Source of the DNA: Capnocytophaga sp. oral taxon 863 str. F0517
GTDB taxonomy: Bacteria; Bacteroidota; Bacteroidia; Flavobacteriales; Flavobacteriaceae
Assembly: GCF_000466425.1 (NCBI RefSeq)
Contig: NZ_KE992171.1
Span: forward strand, 264,964 to 326,066
Direction of reading: 5' to 3'
Length of the DNA stretch: 61,103 nucleotides
The position numbers and the translations under genes are program-made. The notes under the pieces were generated by a model. That model was not told where the DNA came from. It searched no databases and saw nothing but the letters and a program-made list of their open reading frames with translations. This document shows positions 42,898 through 52,080 of this stretch, one piece after another. Position 1 is the first letter of the stretch. Each line of letters opens with the position of its first letter.

Positions 42898-43932
42898 TTA
42901 TTTTTCCAAAATACAATCTATCTTTAGTAAAATATCTTGAATGGAAATTGTCTCTATAGATTTTTCGTAGCCTTCAGGGTATTTGTTTCCAAAGACAGAG
43001 GTTGGGATGAGCGGATATTTGGCTCTGTCGGCTACCAGGCAATAGTCCTGAGGCTGCCCATAAGGGGCAAAGCCCGCATAGGGGTGGGTAACTCCCCATA
43101 GGGTGAGGGTGGGAACACCATACTGAGCTGCCAGATGAGCATTACCGCTGTCCATGGCGAGCATCAGTTGTAGGTGAGCAATTAGGGTTAGTTCCTGCGA
43201 AAAACTCAACTTGCCAACCATCGGTACTACATTGGGATAAGAGGGCATTCCATTTACTAATGCTTTTTCTCTTTCTCCACCTCCGAAAATAAAGATTTTC
43301 CCATTAGGATAGTGCTGTGAGAGGTAAGCGAAGACCTCCTTCATACGCTCAAAAGGGTATTCCTTACCTCGGTGGGAGGCAAAAGGGGCAATTCCTATGT
43401 TTATTTCAGGACTAAGGAGGAATTTTATTTCCTCATCTAAGGTTGGTTTAGGAGAAAAATAGGTCTTATCCCATGCTATAGGGTAGCCCAAATCTGCAAA
43501 AGTATCAGCATAGCGCTGATAAGAGGGTTTCAAAGGTGCGAAAACCTTATTTTGGGCACGCGTGAGGGCTTTTTTCTCCTTTCTTCCCTTGTCTATTTGC
43601 TCAAAAGGGATAGCTGTAAAGGCGAAGAAGCACTTTAAGATGTTTGTTCTCAATACATTATGTAGGTCAGCTACCTGAGTGATTCCTTTTTTTCTCAGGG
43701 CCTGGAACAGCCGATAGAGGCCGATTATGCCTTTGTGAGCTCCTTTCACCTCTATGGGGAAGACGGTTGTCTGGGGTAGGTGGGCGAAGAGGGGCACCCA
43801 TTGGGGGCGGGTGAGTATGGTGAGCCTTAGTCCTGGATACTGTGTGGTAAGGGCGTTGAGTACCGGAAGGCTGATGGCTACATCGCCCATAGCCGAGAGA
43901 CGGATGACCAAAAGGTGGGCTTTATTTTCCAT
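42898..43932 (-). CDS. family 9 glycosyltransferase (heptosyltransferase-like)
   Basis: A GT-B enzyme of the LPS heptosyltransferase family. The N-terminal start Leu-Leu-Val-Ile-Arg-Leu-Ser-Ala-Met-Gly-Asp-Val-Ala matches the family. The C-terminal half has Ala-Met-Asp-Ser-Gly-Asn-Ala-His-Leu-Ala-Ala-Gln-Tyr-Gly-Val-Pro-Thr-Leu-Thr-Leu, the nucleotide-sugar site. The length of 344 is normal. It probably adds a sugar to lipopolysaccharide core, donor unknown. It overlaps the end of the exonuclease III gene by 11 bases and is co-transcribed with it. Confidence 0.92.
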   Translation of the reverse strand: MENKAHLLVIRLSAMGDVAISLPVLNALTTQYPGLRLTILTRPQWVPLFAHLPQTTVFPIEVKGAHKGIIGLYRLFQALRKKGITQVADLHNVLRTNILKCFFAFTAIPFEQIDKGRKEKKALTRAQNKVFAPLKPSYQRYADTFADLGYPIAWDKTYFSPKPTLDEEIKFLLSPEINIGIAPFASHRGKEYPFERMKEVFAYLSQHYPNGKIFIFGGGEREKALVNGMPSYPNVVPMVGKLSFSQELTLIAHLQLMLAMDSGNAHLAAQYGVPTLTLWGVTHPYAGFAPYGQPQDYCLVADRAKYPLIPTSVFGNKYPEGYEKSIETISIQDILLKIDCILEK

Positions 43933-44698
43933 TGGCAGGAGAGATTTCGACTAAGATAGGGCAGTGGTCGCTGTGCTTGGCCTCGGGGAGGATAGCGGCC
44001 CGTACCAAACGATCGGCCATGGGCTGGGCTACTAAGCAATAGTCGATACGCCATCCTTTGTTGTTTTGGCGCGCATTGGCACGGTAGCTCCACCAGGAAT
44101 AGTTATGCGGTTCCTTGTGGAAGAAGCGGAAGCTATCGATGAAGCCGCTCTTGAGGAAATCGTCCAACCACTTGCGTTCCACCGGAAGAAAGCCCGATAC
44201 ATTGGCATTGCGTACCGGATCGTGAATGTCGATCGCCTCGTGACAGATGTTGTAATCCCCACAGATGACAAGGTTGGGGTAGGACTGCTTAAGCTGGTTG
44301 ATATACTGCTGAAAATCAGCCATAAACTGTAATTTGTGATCCAACCTATCTATGTTGCTACCCGAGGGCAAATAGAGGCTGATAACCGAGAGATCCTCAT
44401 AGTCCGCCCTGAGGATACGTCCCTCCTGATCCATATAGTCGATACCGGAGCCTACTTCCACATGCTTGGGTTCGGTCTTGGAGAGGATCGCTACTCCGCT
44501 GTAGCCTTTCTTTTGGGCTGAGTGGAAGTAGTGATAGGGATAGCCTGCGGCCTCTAAGGCAGAGAGGTCTATTTGGCTTTCTAAGGCCTTGATCTCCTGC
44601 AGACAGATTACATCGGGCTGGGCGGCGGAAAGCCACTCGGTAAAACCTTTGGTCATAGCTGCTCGTATCCCATTTACATTATAAGAGAATATTTTCAT
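43922..44698 (-). CDS. xth: exodeoxyribonuclease III
   Basis: An AP endonuclease/3'-5' exonuclease of base-excision repair. The metal and catalytic residues appear in order: Tyr-Asn-Val-Asn-Gly-Ile-Arg-Ala at the N terminus, Leu-Gln-Glu-Ile-Lys near residue 34, Gly-Asp-Tyr-Asn-Ile near 147, and Ser-Asp-His-Cys-Pro near the C terminus. The length of 258 is standard. It is first in a two-gene minus-strand unit. Confidence 0.95.
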   Translation of the reverse strand: MKIFSYNVNGIRAAMTKGFTEWLSAAQPDVICLQEIKALESQIDLSALEAAGYPYHYFHSAQKKGYSGVAILSKTEPKHVEVGSGIDYMDQEGRILRADYEDLSVISLYLPSGSNIDRLDHKLQFMADFQQYINQLKQSYPNLVICGDYNICHEAIDIHDPVRNANVSGFLPVERKWLDDFLKSGFIDSFRFFHKEPHNYSWWSYRANARQNNKGWRIDYCLVAQPMADRLVRAAILPEAKHSDHCPILVEISPANGK

Positions 44699-44762
44699 GG
44701 TAATTAATTAAGAGGAGTCTTTTTATAGGTTCAAGAAGTTCATAAAAATATGTTTTGAGAGA

Positions 44763-44770
44763 CAAAGATA
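44763..44770 (-). promoter_or_regulatory. promoter -7 box of the xth unit
   Basis: The minus strand reads TATCTTTG, 65 bases before the start codon. Confidence 0.5.
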
Positions 44771-44828
44771 AGAATAATTTGTCAATTCCAATTAGCAAAT
44801 TATTATTTTTTCTTTGCAGAAAAATTTG

Positions 44829-44836
44829 TATCTTTG
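44829..44836 (+). promoter_or_regulatory. promoter -7 box of the M23 peptidase gene
   Basis: TATCTTTG lies 27 bases before the start codon. It diverges from the xth promoter across about 60 bases. Confidence 0.6.
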
Positions 44837-44863
44837 CACCAATTGTAGCCTAAAAGATCTTAT

Positions 44864-45838
44864 ATGGCAAAAATCAAATACTACTATGACCCCGAGACCC
44901 TCTCTTTCAAACAGATAAACAATAGAAAGAGAAGGCTCAAGTATATACTTTTCTTCTTGCTTTCTTCCTTGCTTTTTGCGCTGATTATCATCCTTATCCT
45001 CTATAATATCAATTTCATGCAGACCCCTAAGGAGCTTTCCATGAGGCGAGCCCTGAAGGAGAACGAAACCCAGTTTGCCATTCTCAATAGGAAAATGCAG
45101 CAAATGCAGGAGGTGCTCGACCGTATTGCCGAGCGAGACAATACCCTTTACCGCACTTATTTCGAGATGGCTCCCATCCCTGATTCCCAGCGAAAAAGCG
45201 GCTTCGGAGGGGTGAACCGATATGAAGAATTGGAAAAATATACCAACTCTACCCTGCTTATCAATATGACTAAGCGCTTAGAAACCTTACAAAAACAGCT
45301 GGCCATACAGTCCAAGTCCTTGGATGATATTGCAGCCTTGGCCAAGGAAAAGGAAAAGCTCCTACAAGCCCTCCCTGCTATTCAACCTGTACAGAACAAA
45401 GACCTCAAGCGTATGGCATCGGGCTATGGCTTCCGTACTGACCCCTTTACCAAGGTTAAGAAATTCCACTATGGGATGGATTTCTCTGCTCCTACCGGTA
45501 CCTCTGTCTATGCTACAGGAGATGGGGTGGTGACCCGAGCTGATAATAATTCTTCCGGCTATGGCGAACATATCCGTATCGATCATGGTTATGGCTACGA
45601 GACCCTCTATGGGCACCTAAGCCAATACAACGTTCGCCCAGGACAGAAGGTCAAGCGAGGCGATGTCATCGGCTTTGTAGGCAGTACTGGCCGTTCCGAA
45701 GCACCTCACTTGCACTATGAGGTGAAGAAAAATGGCGAACACCTCAACCCTATCAACTTCTACTATGGTAGCCTTTCGGCTGAGGAATACGCTGAAATGC
45801 TTAAGAAATCTACCCAAGGAAACCAATCTTTAGACTAA
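44864..45838 (+). CDS. M23 family peptidoglycan endopeptidase
   Basis: A cytoplasmic basic N terminus and one membrane helix (about residues 28-48) are followed by a coiled-coil stretch (about 60-160) and a LytM-type M23 domain. The zinc motif His-Tyr-Gly-Met-Asp lies near 205, and His-Leu-His-Tyr-Glu near 285. All zinc ligands are present, so it should cut peptide cross-bridges in peptidoglycan, probably with division or elongation partners. The start codon of the next gene overlaps its stop by one base. Confidence 0.93.
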   Translation: MAKIKYYYDPETLSFKQINNRKRRLKYILFFLLSSLLFALIIILILYNINFMQTPKELSMRRALKENETQFAILNRKMQQMQEVLDRIAERDNTLYRTYFEMAPIPDSQRKSGFGGVNRYEELEKYTNSTLLINMTKRLETLQKQLAIQSKSLDDIAALAKEKEKLLQALPAIQPVQNKDLKRMASGYGFRTDPFTKVKKFHYGMDFSAPTGTSVYATGDGVVTRADNNSSGYGEHIRIDHGYGYETLYGHLSQYNVRPGQKVKRGDVIGFVGSTGRSEAPHLHYEVKKNGEHLNPINFYYGSLSAEEYAEMLKKSTQGNQSLD

Positions 45839-46164
45839 TGGAGGTGCCCAATCCTAAGCGTTATTACTCCATAGGCGAACTGGCCAAAGCCTTTGGGGTC
45901 AATCCTTCCAAAATCCGCTTTTGGGAGAAGGAATTCGACTTCCTTTCTCCCTCCAAAAGTCTTAGCGGTACCCGCCGCTATAGTCAAAAGGATGTGGAAA
46001 AATTTCGCTTGGTGTACCACTTAGTCGAGCAGGAGGGCTATACCCTCGAAGGAGCGAAAAAGAAGCTCAAAAATGAGCCTAAAGAACTACTCTCTACCCT
46101 TGAAATCATCCAAAGGCTCCAGGCCATCAAGGCAGAACTTCAGGCAATTAAGGACGAACTATAG
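45838..46164 (+). CDS. MerR family transcriptional regulator
   Basis: A short MerR-type protein (108 residues). The winged helix-turn-helix (residues about 8-75, with Tyr-Ser-Ile-Gly-Glu-Leu-Ala and Ile-Arg-Phe-Trp-Glu) is followed by a charged helix, with no cysteine-rich metal site. Similar proteins lie next to M23 peptidase genes in Flavobacteriia, as here. It shares a TAATG junction with the peptidase gene. Its last codons CTA TAG are, read on the other strand, also the last codons of the converging methyltransferase gene. Confidence 0.9.
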   Translation: MEVPNPKRYYSIGELAKAFGVNPSKIRFWEKEFDFLSPSKSLSGTRRYSQKDVEKFRLVYHLVEQEGYTLEGAKKKLKNEPKELLSTLEIIQRLQAIKAELQAIKDEL

Positions 46165-47559
46165 GTCATCTCTAAGCTCTAAAAGTGCCACATTCTCAAT
46201 ATGATAGGTCTGTGGAAACATATCTACAGGGCGTATCTTCACCACCTTATACTTCTCTTCCATCAAGGCTAAGTCTCTGGCTTGGGTGGCGCTATTGCAG
46301 CTGACGTAGACCACACGCTCAGGGGCGATACGTAGAATCTGGGCTACTACGTCCTTGTGCATTCCATCACGTGGGGGATCGGTGATAATCACCTGTGGGG
46401 TGCCATGGGTGGCGATAAAGTCCTCGGTGAAGACCTGCTTCATATCTCCTACGAAAAAGGCAACATTGTCTATTCCATTGACCCGCGCATTCTCCTTGGC
46501 ATCGGCGATAGCCTCGGGAACAGCCTCTACACCTATCACCTTCTTGGCTTTGCGAGCGACAAACTGGGCTATGGTACCGGTACCGGTATAGAGGTCATAG
46601 ACGAGTTCCTCCCCGGTGAGGGCAGCAAAATCACGAGTCACCTTATAGAGTTCGTAGGCCTGGGTAGAATTGGTTTGGAAGAAGGACTTGGCGTTGATCT
46701 TAAAGCGCAGTCCCTCCATCTCTTCATAGATAAAATCGCGCCCATGATAGCAGATGACCTCCTGATCATAGATGGTATCGTTGGGCTTGCTATTGATGAT
46801 GTACTGCAAGGAGGTAAGGGAGGGGAATTGGGCTAAGAGATAGTCTAAGAGCTGCTCCCTATTTTCCTTTTGTTCTTCTAAGAATTGGATCACCAGCATC
46901 AGCTCCCCGACGGAGGTGATACGGATCATCATTGTGCGCAGCCAGCCACTGTGCGTACGAGGATTGTAGAAGCTATATCCGTTGGCAAGGGCAAAAGCCT
47001 TGATACTGTTGCGAATAGCGTTGGACGGATCCTCCTGAAGGTGGCACTTACGGATGTCCAAAACCTTATCCCAAGCCCCAGCGATATGGAATCCCAAGCC
47101 CTGACGTACCTCGATCTCCTCCTGAGAGGCGATTTCCTCTGGGGTGAGCCAACGGGTTTCGCTGAAGGAAAACTCTATCTTATTGCGGTAGAAATACGGC
47201 TTCTCACAGCCTAAGATCGGCAATACCTCTTCGGGGGTAATCCCTCCCAAGCGCTTGAGGTTGCTCACTACCTCCTGCTGCTTGTAGTGCAGTTGGCTCG
47301 GATAGTTCATATGCTGCCATTGGCATCCTCCACAGTAGTCAAAGTGCTCACATACAGGGGTTTCTCTCAAGGGAGAATAGCGATGGAACTTCACGGCTAC
47401 CCCCTCGTAGAAGGCTTTTTTCTTTTTGGTAATCTGAACATCCACTATATCCTCAGGAACGGCATTGCTGATAAAAATCACCCTCCCATCAGGAGCATGT
47501 GCGATGCTTTTTCCCTTGGCACCGGCATCGGTTACCGTAATATTTTCTAGTAATTTCAT
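46159..47559 (-). CDS. rlmD: 23S rRNA (uracil-C5)-methyltransferase, RlmD type
   Basis: An RlmD/TrmA-family enzyme that makes 5-methyluridine in 23S rRNA. A TRAM domain at the N terminus is followed by a four-Cys iron-sulfur site (Cys-Glu-His-Phe-Asp-Tyr-Cys-Gly-Gly-Cys plus one upstream or downstream Cys) and a SAM domain with Asp-Leu-Tyr-Thr-Gly-Thr-Gly. The catalytic Cys is in Val-Ser-Cys-Asn-Ser. I start at the ATG 47559 (466 residues). The 14 extra residues of the longer frame are encoded by 7-base repeats. Target position 1939 is inferred by family. Confidence 0.9.
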   Translation of the reverse strand: MKLLENITVTDAGAKGKSIAHAPDGRVIFISNAVPEDIVDVQITKKKKAFYEGVAVKFHRYSPLRETPVCEHFDYCGGCQWQHMNYPSQLHYKQQEVVSNLKRLGGITPEEVLPILGCEKPYFYRNKIEFSFSETRWLTPEEIASQEEIEVRQGLGFHIAGAWDKVLDIRKCHLQEDPSNAIRNSIKAFALANGYSFYNPRTHSGWLRTMMIRITSVGELMLVIQFLEEQKENREQLLDYLLAQFPSLTSLQYIINSKPNDTIYDQEVICYHGRDFIYEEMEGLRFKINAKSFFQTNSTQAYELYKVTRDFAALTGEELVYDLYTGTGTIAQFVARKAKKVIGVEAVPEAIADAKENARVNGIDNVAFFVGDMKQVFTEDFIATHGTPQVIITDPPRDGMHKDVVAQILRIAPERVVYVSCNSATQARDLALMEEKYKVVKIRPVDMFPQTYHIENVALLELRDDL

Positions 47560-47563
47560 TTGC

Positions 47564-47616
47564 ACGTCATTAGTCACTAATAAAGGGGCAGGGACAAGCA
47601 ATACTTATCCCTGCCA
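47564..47616 (-). other. short repeat and hairpin between atpC and rlmD
   Basis: GTCATTAGTCACTAA at about 47567-47581 is part of the 7-base family. An 11- to 12-bp hairpin (GGCAGGGA arms, 47586-47616) follows on the plus strand. It could end the atp transcript, but its T run is weak. Confidence 0.4.
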
Positions 47617-47651
47617 TTAATGGTTGTGATTCTAAATTTATAAAAATAAGA

Positions 47652-47939
47652 TTATTGAGCCAATACAATGATTTTATTATCTTTTTGCTCTACGACACCT
47701 TCGGAAATTTTTAAGCTACGTTCTCCACGAGGGGAGTGGTCGCTCTGGGCGAAGTATTCCTGGGCAAAAACCTTAGGGGCTTCACTTTCGGCAAAGGTGA
47801 TGGTGCCTTTTTCTAAGAGTGCTACAATAGGGGCGTGGTTTTCAAGGATTTGGAAAGATCCCTTTGCACCAGGCAGGGTGATGATACTCACCTTACCCTT
47901 GTAGAGCACTGCCTCTGGGGTTACTATTTCTAATATCAT
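47652..47939 (-). CDS. atpC: ATP synthase F1 subunit epsilon
   Basis: The short epsilon subunit (95 residues) holds only the N-terminal beta-sandwich, with Glu-Ile-Val-Thr-Pro-Glu-Ala and Gly-Ala-Lys-Gly-Ser-Phe-Gln-Ile. The C-terminal inhibitory helices are missing, as usual in Bacteroidota. It is eight bases after atpD and works in the rotor stalk of the ATP synthase. Confidence 0.94.
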   Translation of the reverse strand: MILEIVTPEAVLYKGKVSIITLPGAKGSFQILENHAPIVALLEKGTITFAESEAPKVFAQEYFAQSDHSPRGERSLKISEGVVEQKDNKIIVLAQ

Positions 47940-47947
47940 AATAGGTC

Positions 47948-49471
<1,524 letters not shown>

Positions 49472-49499
49472 TTAAAAAAAGCGCATTTATTTTTGTGTG

Positions 49500-49531
49500 C
49501 AAAGATACATTTTTTATTTGAGAATAGCAAA
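49500..49531 (-). promoter_or_regulatory. promoter of atpDC
   Basis: On the minus strand TTTG (49528-49531) precedes TATCTTTG (49500-49507) by 20 bases, and the start codon is 37 bases away. Confidence 0.7.
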
Positions 49532-49544
49532 AATATTTTTAGTT

Positions 49545-49626
49545 TTTTAGTGATTAGTTCTTAGTTCTTAGTTTTTAGTGGTTAGTGGTTAGTGGTTAGT
49601 GATTAGTGGTTAGTTTTCAGTTGTTA
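49545..49626. repeat. 7-base repeat array, TTAGTGG type
   Basis: About eleven consecutive units of TTAGTNN (for example TTAGTGG, TTAGTGA, TTAGTTC). It lies in the 335-base gap between atpD and rpsP together with a palindrome and a second array. Confidence 0.85.
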
Positions 49627-49638
49627 GGAATTGAGTGC

Positions 49639-49664
49639 CTTGTAGGGGCTAATGGCAATTAGCC
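49639..49664. repeat. dispersed palindromic element, copy 2
   Basis: TTGTAGGGGCTAATGGCAAT then TAGCC forms the stem GGCTAAT/ATTAGCC with the same loop as copy 1. Confidence 0.8.
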
Positions 49665-49713
49665 TTCATTAACCATTAATCATTAACCATTAATCATTAA
49701 TCATTAACCATTA
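49665..49713. repeat. 7-base repeat array, ATTAACC/ATTAATC type
   Basis: About six units follow the palindromic element and end just before the rpsP promoter. Confidence 0.75.
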
Positions 49714-49721
49714 AAAAAAGA

Positions 49722-49753
49722 TTTGTTCATTAAAAAATAAATATGTACCTTTG
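49722..49753 (+). promoter_or_regulatory. promoter of rpsP-rimM
   Basis: TTTG at 49722-49725 and TACCTTTG at 49746-49753 are 20 bases apart. The start at 49799 follows. Confidence 0.75.
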
Positions 49754-49798
49754 CCCCCGATTATTAATAGAGGTCGTGTACCTCACAAGTCTTATTAT

Positions 49799-50308
49799 AT
49801 GCCTGTAAAAATTAGATTACAAAGACATGGTAAAAAGGGGAAACCTTTTTACTGGCTAGTAGCCGCTGATGTACGTGCTTCCCGCGATGGTAAGTTCCTT
49901 CAAAAAATTGGTACTTACAACCCTAACAGCAACCCCGCTCAGATAGACCTTGATATAGATGAGGCTATTAAGTGGTTAGGCTTTGGGGCGCAACCTACTG
50001 AAACAGCGCGTCGTATCCTTTCTTACAAGGGTGTATTGCTCAAATACCACCTACAAGGAGGCGTGAAGAAAGGTGCCCTTACCCAAGAGCAAGCCGATGC
50101 TAAGTTCGAAGCATGGCAAAAAGAAAAAGAACAAAAAATTACTGCTAAGAAGGAAAATCTCCACAAAGGAAAGGTATCCGCTAAGCAAGAAAGCGTAAAG
50201 GCTGAACAGGCCTACAACCAAAAACGCAAAGAAGCGCAAGCCGCTAAGGCTCAGGAAGCTGCCGCAGCTCCAGCCGAAGAAGCTACTGCTCCAGAATCAG
50301 AAGCTTAA
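49799..50308 (+). CDS. rpsP: 30S ribosomal protein S16
   Basis: The N-terminal 80 residues are the S16 core (Val-Lys-Ile-Arg-Leu-Gln-Arg-His-Gly and Arg-Ala-Ser-Arg-Asp-Gly). They are followed by an extension of about 90 residues rich in Lys, Glu and Ala, which makes the protein 169 residues against about 82 in E. coli. Such tails are typical of Bacteroidota S16. The start at 49799 is chosen because the longer frame from 49751 begins inside the promoter box. The stop overlaps the rimM start by one base. Confidence 0.96.
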   Translation: MPVKIRLQRHGKKGKPFYWLVAADVRASRDGKFLQKIGTYNPNSNPAQIDLDIDEAIKWLGFGAQPTETARRILSYKGVLLKYHLQGGVKKGALTQEQADAKFEAWQKEKEQKITAKKENLHKGKVSAKQESVKAEQAYNQKRKEAQAAKAQEAAAAPAEEATAPESEA

Positions 50309-50838
50309 TGAGGAAGGAAGACACTTTCTTTGTCGGTACCATTGTATCCAAATTTAGCTTCAAAGGGGAAGTCCTCGTCAAAACAGATGGGGATGATCTC
50401 TCCTTGCTCGAAAATAGGGAATCAGTCTTTGTCGAACTCGGCAAGGATCTGATTCCTTTTTTTATTGAAAAATGCAGCTATCACAAGTCCAATTTGCTTA
50501 GAATCAAGTTCGAAGAGGTCGATACCGAGCGCGATGCCGAAGCACTGCTCCGTCATCATCTCTTCCTACCCCTCTCCCTACTGCCTAAGCTTACGGGCAA
50601 TAAGTTCTACTATCATGAAGTGATTGGCTTTGAGGTCTTTGACGTTCATTATGGTAGGGTAGGGGTCATCACCCATATCAACGATAGCTCTTCCCAACCT
50701 ATCTTCGAAATAGCACACCAAGGCCAGCAGATTCTCATCCCTCTACATGACGATTTCCTTAAGGAAGTCAACCGTAAAGACAAGAAAATTACGGTACAAA
50801 CCCCCGATGGGCTTATTGAACTCTATATTAATGGCTAA
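50308..50838 (+). CDS. rimM: 16S rRNA processing factor
   Basis: RimM helps assemble the 30S head. The N-terminal RimM domain (Gly-Thr-Ile-Val-Ser-Lys-Phe-Ser-Phe-Lys-Gly-Glu-Val) is followed by a PRC-barrel domain (about residues 97-172, Tyr-His-Glu-Val-Ile-Gly-Phe) and a final Glu-Leu-Tyr-Ile. The length of 176 is normal. It is coupled to rpsP by a TAATG junction. Confidence 0.95.
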   Translation: MRKEDTFFVGTIVSKFSFKGEVLVKTDGDDLSLLENRESVFVELGKDLIPFFIEKCSYHKSNLLRIKFEEVDTERDAEALLRHHLFLPLSLLPKLTGNKFYYHEVIGFEVFDVHYGRVGVITHINDSSSQPIFEIAHQGQQILIPLHDDFLKEVNRKDKKITVQTPDGLIELYING

Positions 50839-50934
50839 TTGTTAATGGTTAATGATTAATGATTAATTATCAAAGGTTAATGAGGGCTATTACCATTAGC
50901 TACTAACCCCTAACCACTAATCCCTAACCCCTAA
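50834..50934. repeat. 7-base repeat array with a degenerate palindromic element
   Basis: The array begins inside the last codon of rimM, runs through units such as TTAATGG and TTAATGA, includes a poor copy of the dispersed palindrome (about 50882-50906), and ends in CTAACCC/CTAACCA units. Confidence 0.75.
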
Positions 50935-50962
50935 TTTGGTATGATTTTTGTGGTCAAAAAAC

Positions 50963-50970
50963 TAATTTTG
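50963..50970 (+). promoter_or_regulatory. promoter -7 box of the toxin-antitoxin pair
   Basis: TAATTTTG lies 20 bases before the antitoxin start. Confidence 0.5.
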
Positions 50971-50990
50971 CATACTTAAAAAGAAATCTT

Positions 50991-51257
50991 ATGGCTTATA
51001 CACTTACTATTACCAATGAAAGTCCTCAGGCCTTGGCTTTTATAAAAGAAGCTAAGAAACTTGATTTTGTAAAAATAACCAAGACCAAGGAAACCAAACC
51101 AAAGGTAGAAACCTCTGTGGGGGATGAATCTCGTGTATACAATGCACAGCAAGAAAAATTTAGAAGAAAACTTCTTAAGGCTCTCAAGCAAGCTGATGAT
51201 GTCCGTACAGGTAAAATAAAGGCTGGAAAATTAGACGATCTACTTAATGAACTATAG
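50991..51257 (+). CDS. antitoxin-like partner of the RelE/ParE toxin
   Basis: An 88-residue, Lys-rich protein with a short beta-prone N terminus (Tyr-Thr-Leu-Thr-Ile) and a helical C-terminal half, which fits a type II antitoxin that wraps its toxin. I do not recognise a DNA-binding fold with certainty. Its end overlaps the toxin start by 11 bases, the usual arrangement for such pairs. Confidence 0.65.
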   Translation: MAYTLTITNESPQALAFIKEAKKLDFVKITKTKETKPKVETSVGDESRVYNAQQEKFRRKLLKALKQADDVRTGKIKAGKLDDLLNEL

Positions 51258-51606
51258 TTTTGACTTTATACCTGATTTTAAAAAGGATTTAAAAATCTTA
51301 GCCAAGAAATATAAGAGTTTAAAACAAGATATTGAAAATCTTAAGGCTGAAATAGAAGCAAATCCTGATATTGGTGTTCATTTGGGAGGAGGGCTCAGAA
51401 AGATACGTCTTAATATTACTTCCAAAAATCAAGGTAAAAGTGGAGGTGCACGTGTTATTACCCATGAACTCCTTGTAAAAATAGAAAATGAAGAGGAAAT
51501 GTCTGTTCTTTTTATTTCTATCTATGACAAATCAGAATATAATACAGTTGATTTGAGTATAATTAGAGAAGTCGTAAAAGAATATAGAACAGAGAGTAAC
51601 AACTAA
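51247..51606 (+). CDS. RelE/ParE-type toxin
   Basis: A 119-residue protein with the RelE/ParE order: Asp-Phe-Lys-Lys-Asp-Leu near the N terminus, two helices, then Gly-Gly-Gly-Leu-Arg-Lys-Ile-Arg-Leu, Ser-Gly-Gly-Ala-Arg-Val-Ile-Thr and the final strand around Tyr-Asp-Lys-Ser-Glu-Tyr. The Arg and Lys positions that give such toxins ribosome-dependent mRNA cleavage are plausible, but activity cannot be read from sequence. It pairs with the gene upstream. Confidence 0.85.
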   Translation: MNYSFDFIPDFKKDLKILAKKYKSLKQDIENLKAEIEANPDIGVHLGGGLRKIRLNITSKNQGKSGGARVITHELLVKIENEEEMSVLFISIYDKSEYNTVDLSIIREVVKEYRTESNN

Positions 51607-51630
51607 TCACTAACCCCTAACCCCTATTTT
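51600..51630. repeat. 7-base repeat array ahead of rlpA-like gene
   Basis: ACTAATC, ACTAACC, CCTAACC-type units run up to the start codon at 51631. Confidence 0.65.
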
Positions 51631-52080
51631 ATGCGCTATCTTCCTTTACTTCTTCTCCTTTTAGTGGCTTGTCATGCTCCTAAGGCGACACAGCAACACA
51701 AGCATACGAAAACCAACTCAACGGTTTCGAAACCCACTACAAAGCCTTCAGAGAAGCCAGCGGCTAAGGCTGCTATAGGGGAGCGTAAGGCCAATGCAGT
51801 GGCTACCTATTACCATAATAAGTTCAACGGACGAAAGACTTCCAGTGGAGAAGTCTTTAGCAATCAGAAATTTACAGCAGCCCATCGCACTTTGCCCTTT
51901 GGCACTCAGCTTCGGGTGACCAATCCGCTCAATGGTAAGTCGGTGGTGGTAAAGGTCAATGACCGTGGCCCTTTTACCAAGGGTAAAGATCTTGACCTCT
52001 CCCATAAGGCCTTTATGCAAATCACCGACAATCCTAACAAAGGAAACCTTTCTGTCCTTATAGAAGTCCTATCAGAATGA
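51631..52080 (+). CDS. RlpA-like septal lipoprotein
   Basis: A lipoprotein with a short signal and lipobox Leu-Val-Ala-Cys (Cys14), a Lys/Thr/Pro-rich linker (about residues 15-45), and a double-psi beta-barrel of the RlpA family. The barrel has Ala-Thr-Tyr-Tyr-His, Thr-Ser-Ser-Gly-Glu, Ala-Ala-His-Arg-Thr-Leu-Pro-Phe-Gly-Thr and Asn-Asp-Arg-Gly-Pro-Phe. The Asp in the last motif and His/Glu positions are kept, consistent with a lytic transglycosylase acting on naked glycan. The next gene starts inside its stop. Confidence 0.9.
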   Translation: MRYLPLLLLLLVACHAPKATQQHKHTKTNSTVSKPTTKPSEKPAAKAAIGERKANAVATYYHNKFNGRKTSSGEVFSNQKFTAAHRTLPFGTQLRVTNPLNGKSVVVKVNDRGPFTKGKDLDLSHKAFMQITDNPNKGNLSVLIEVLSE

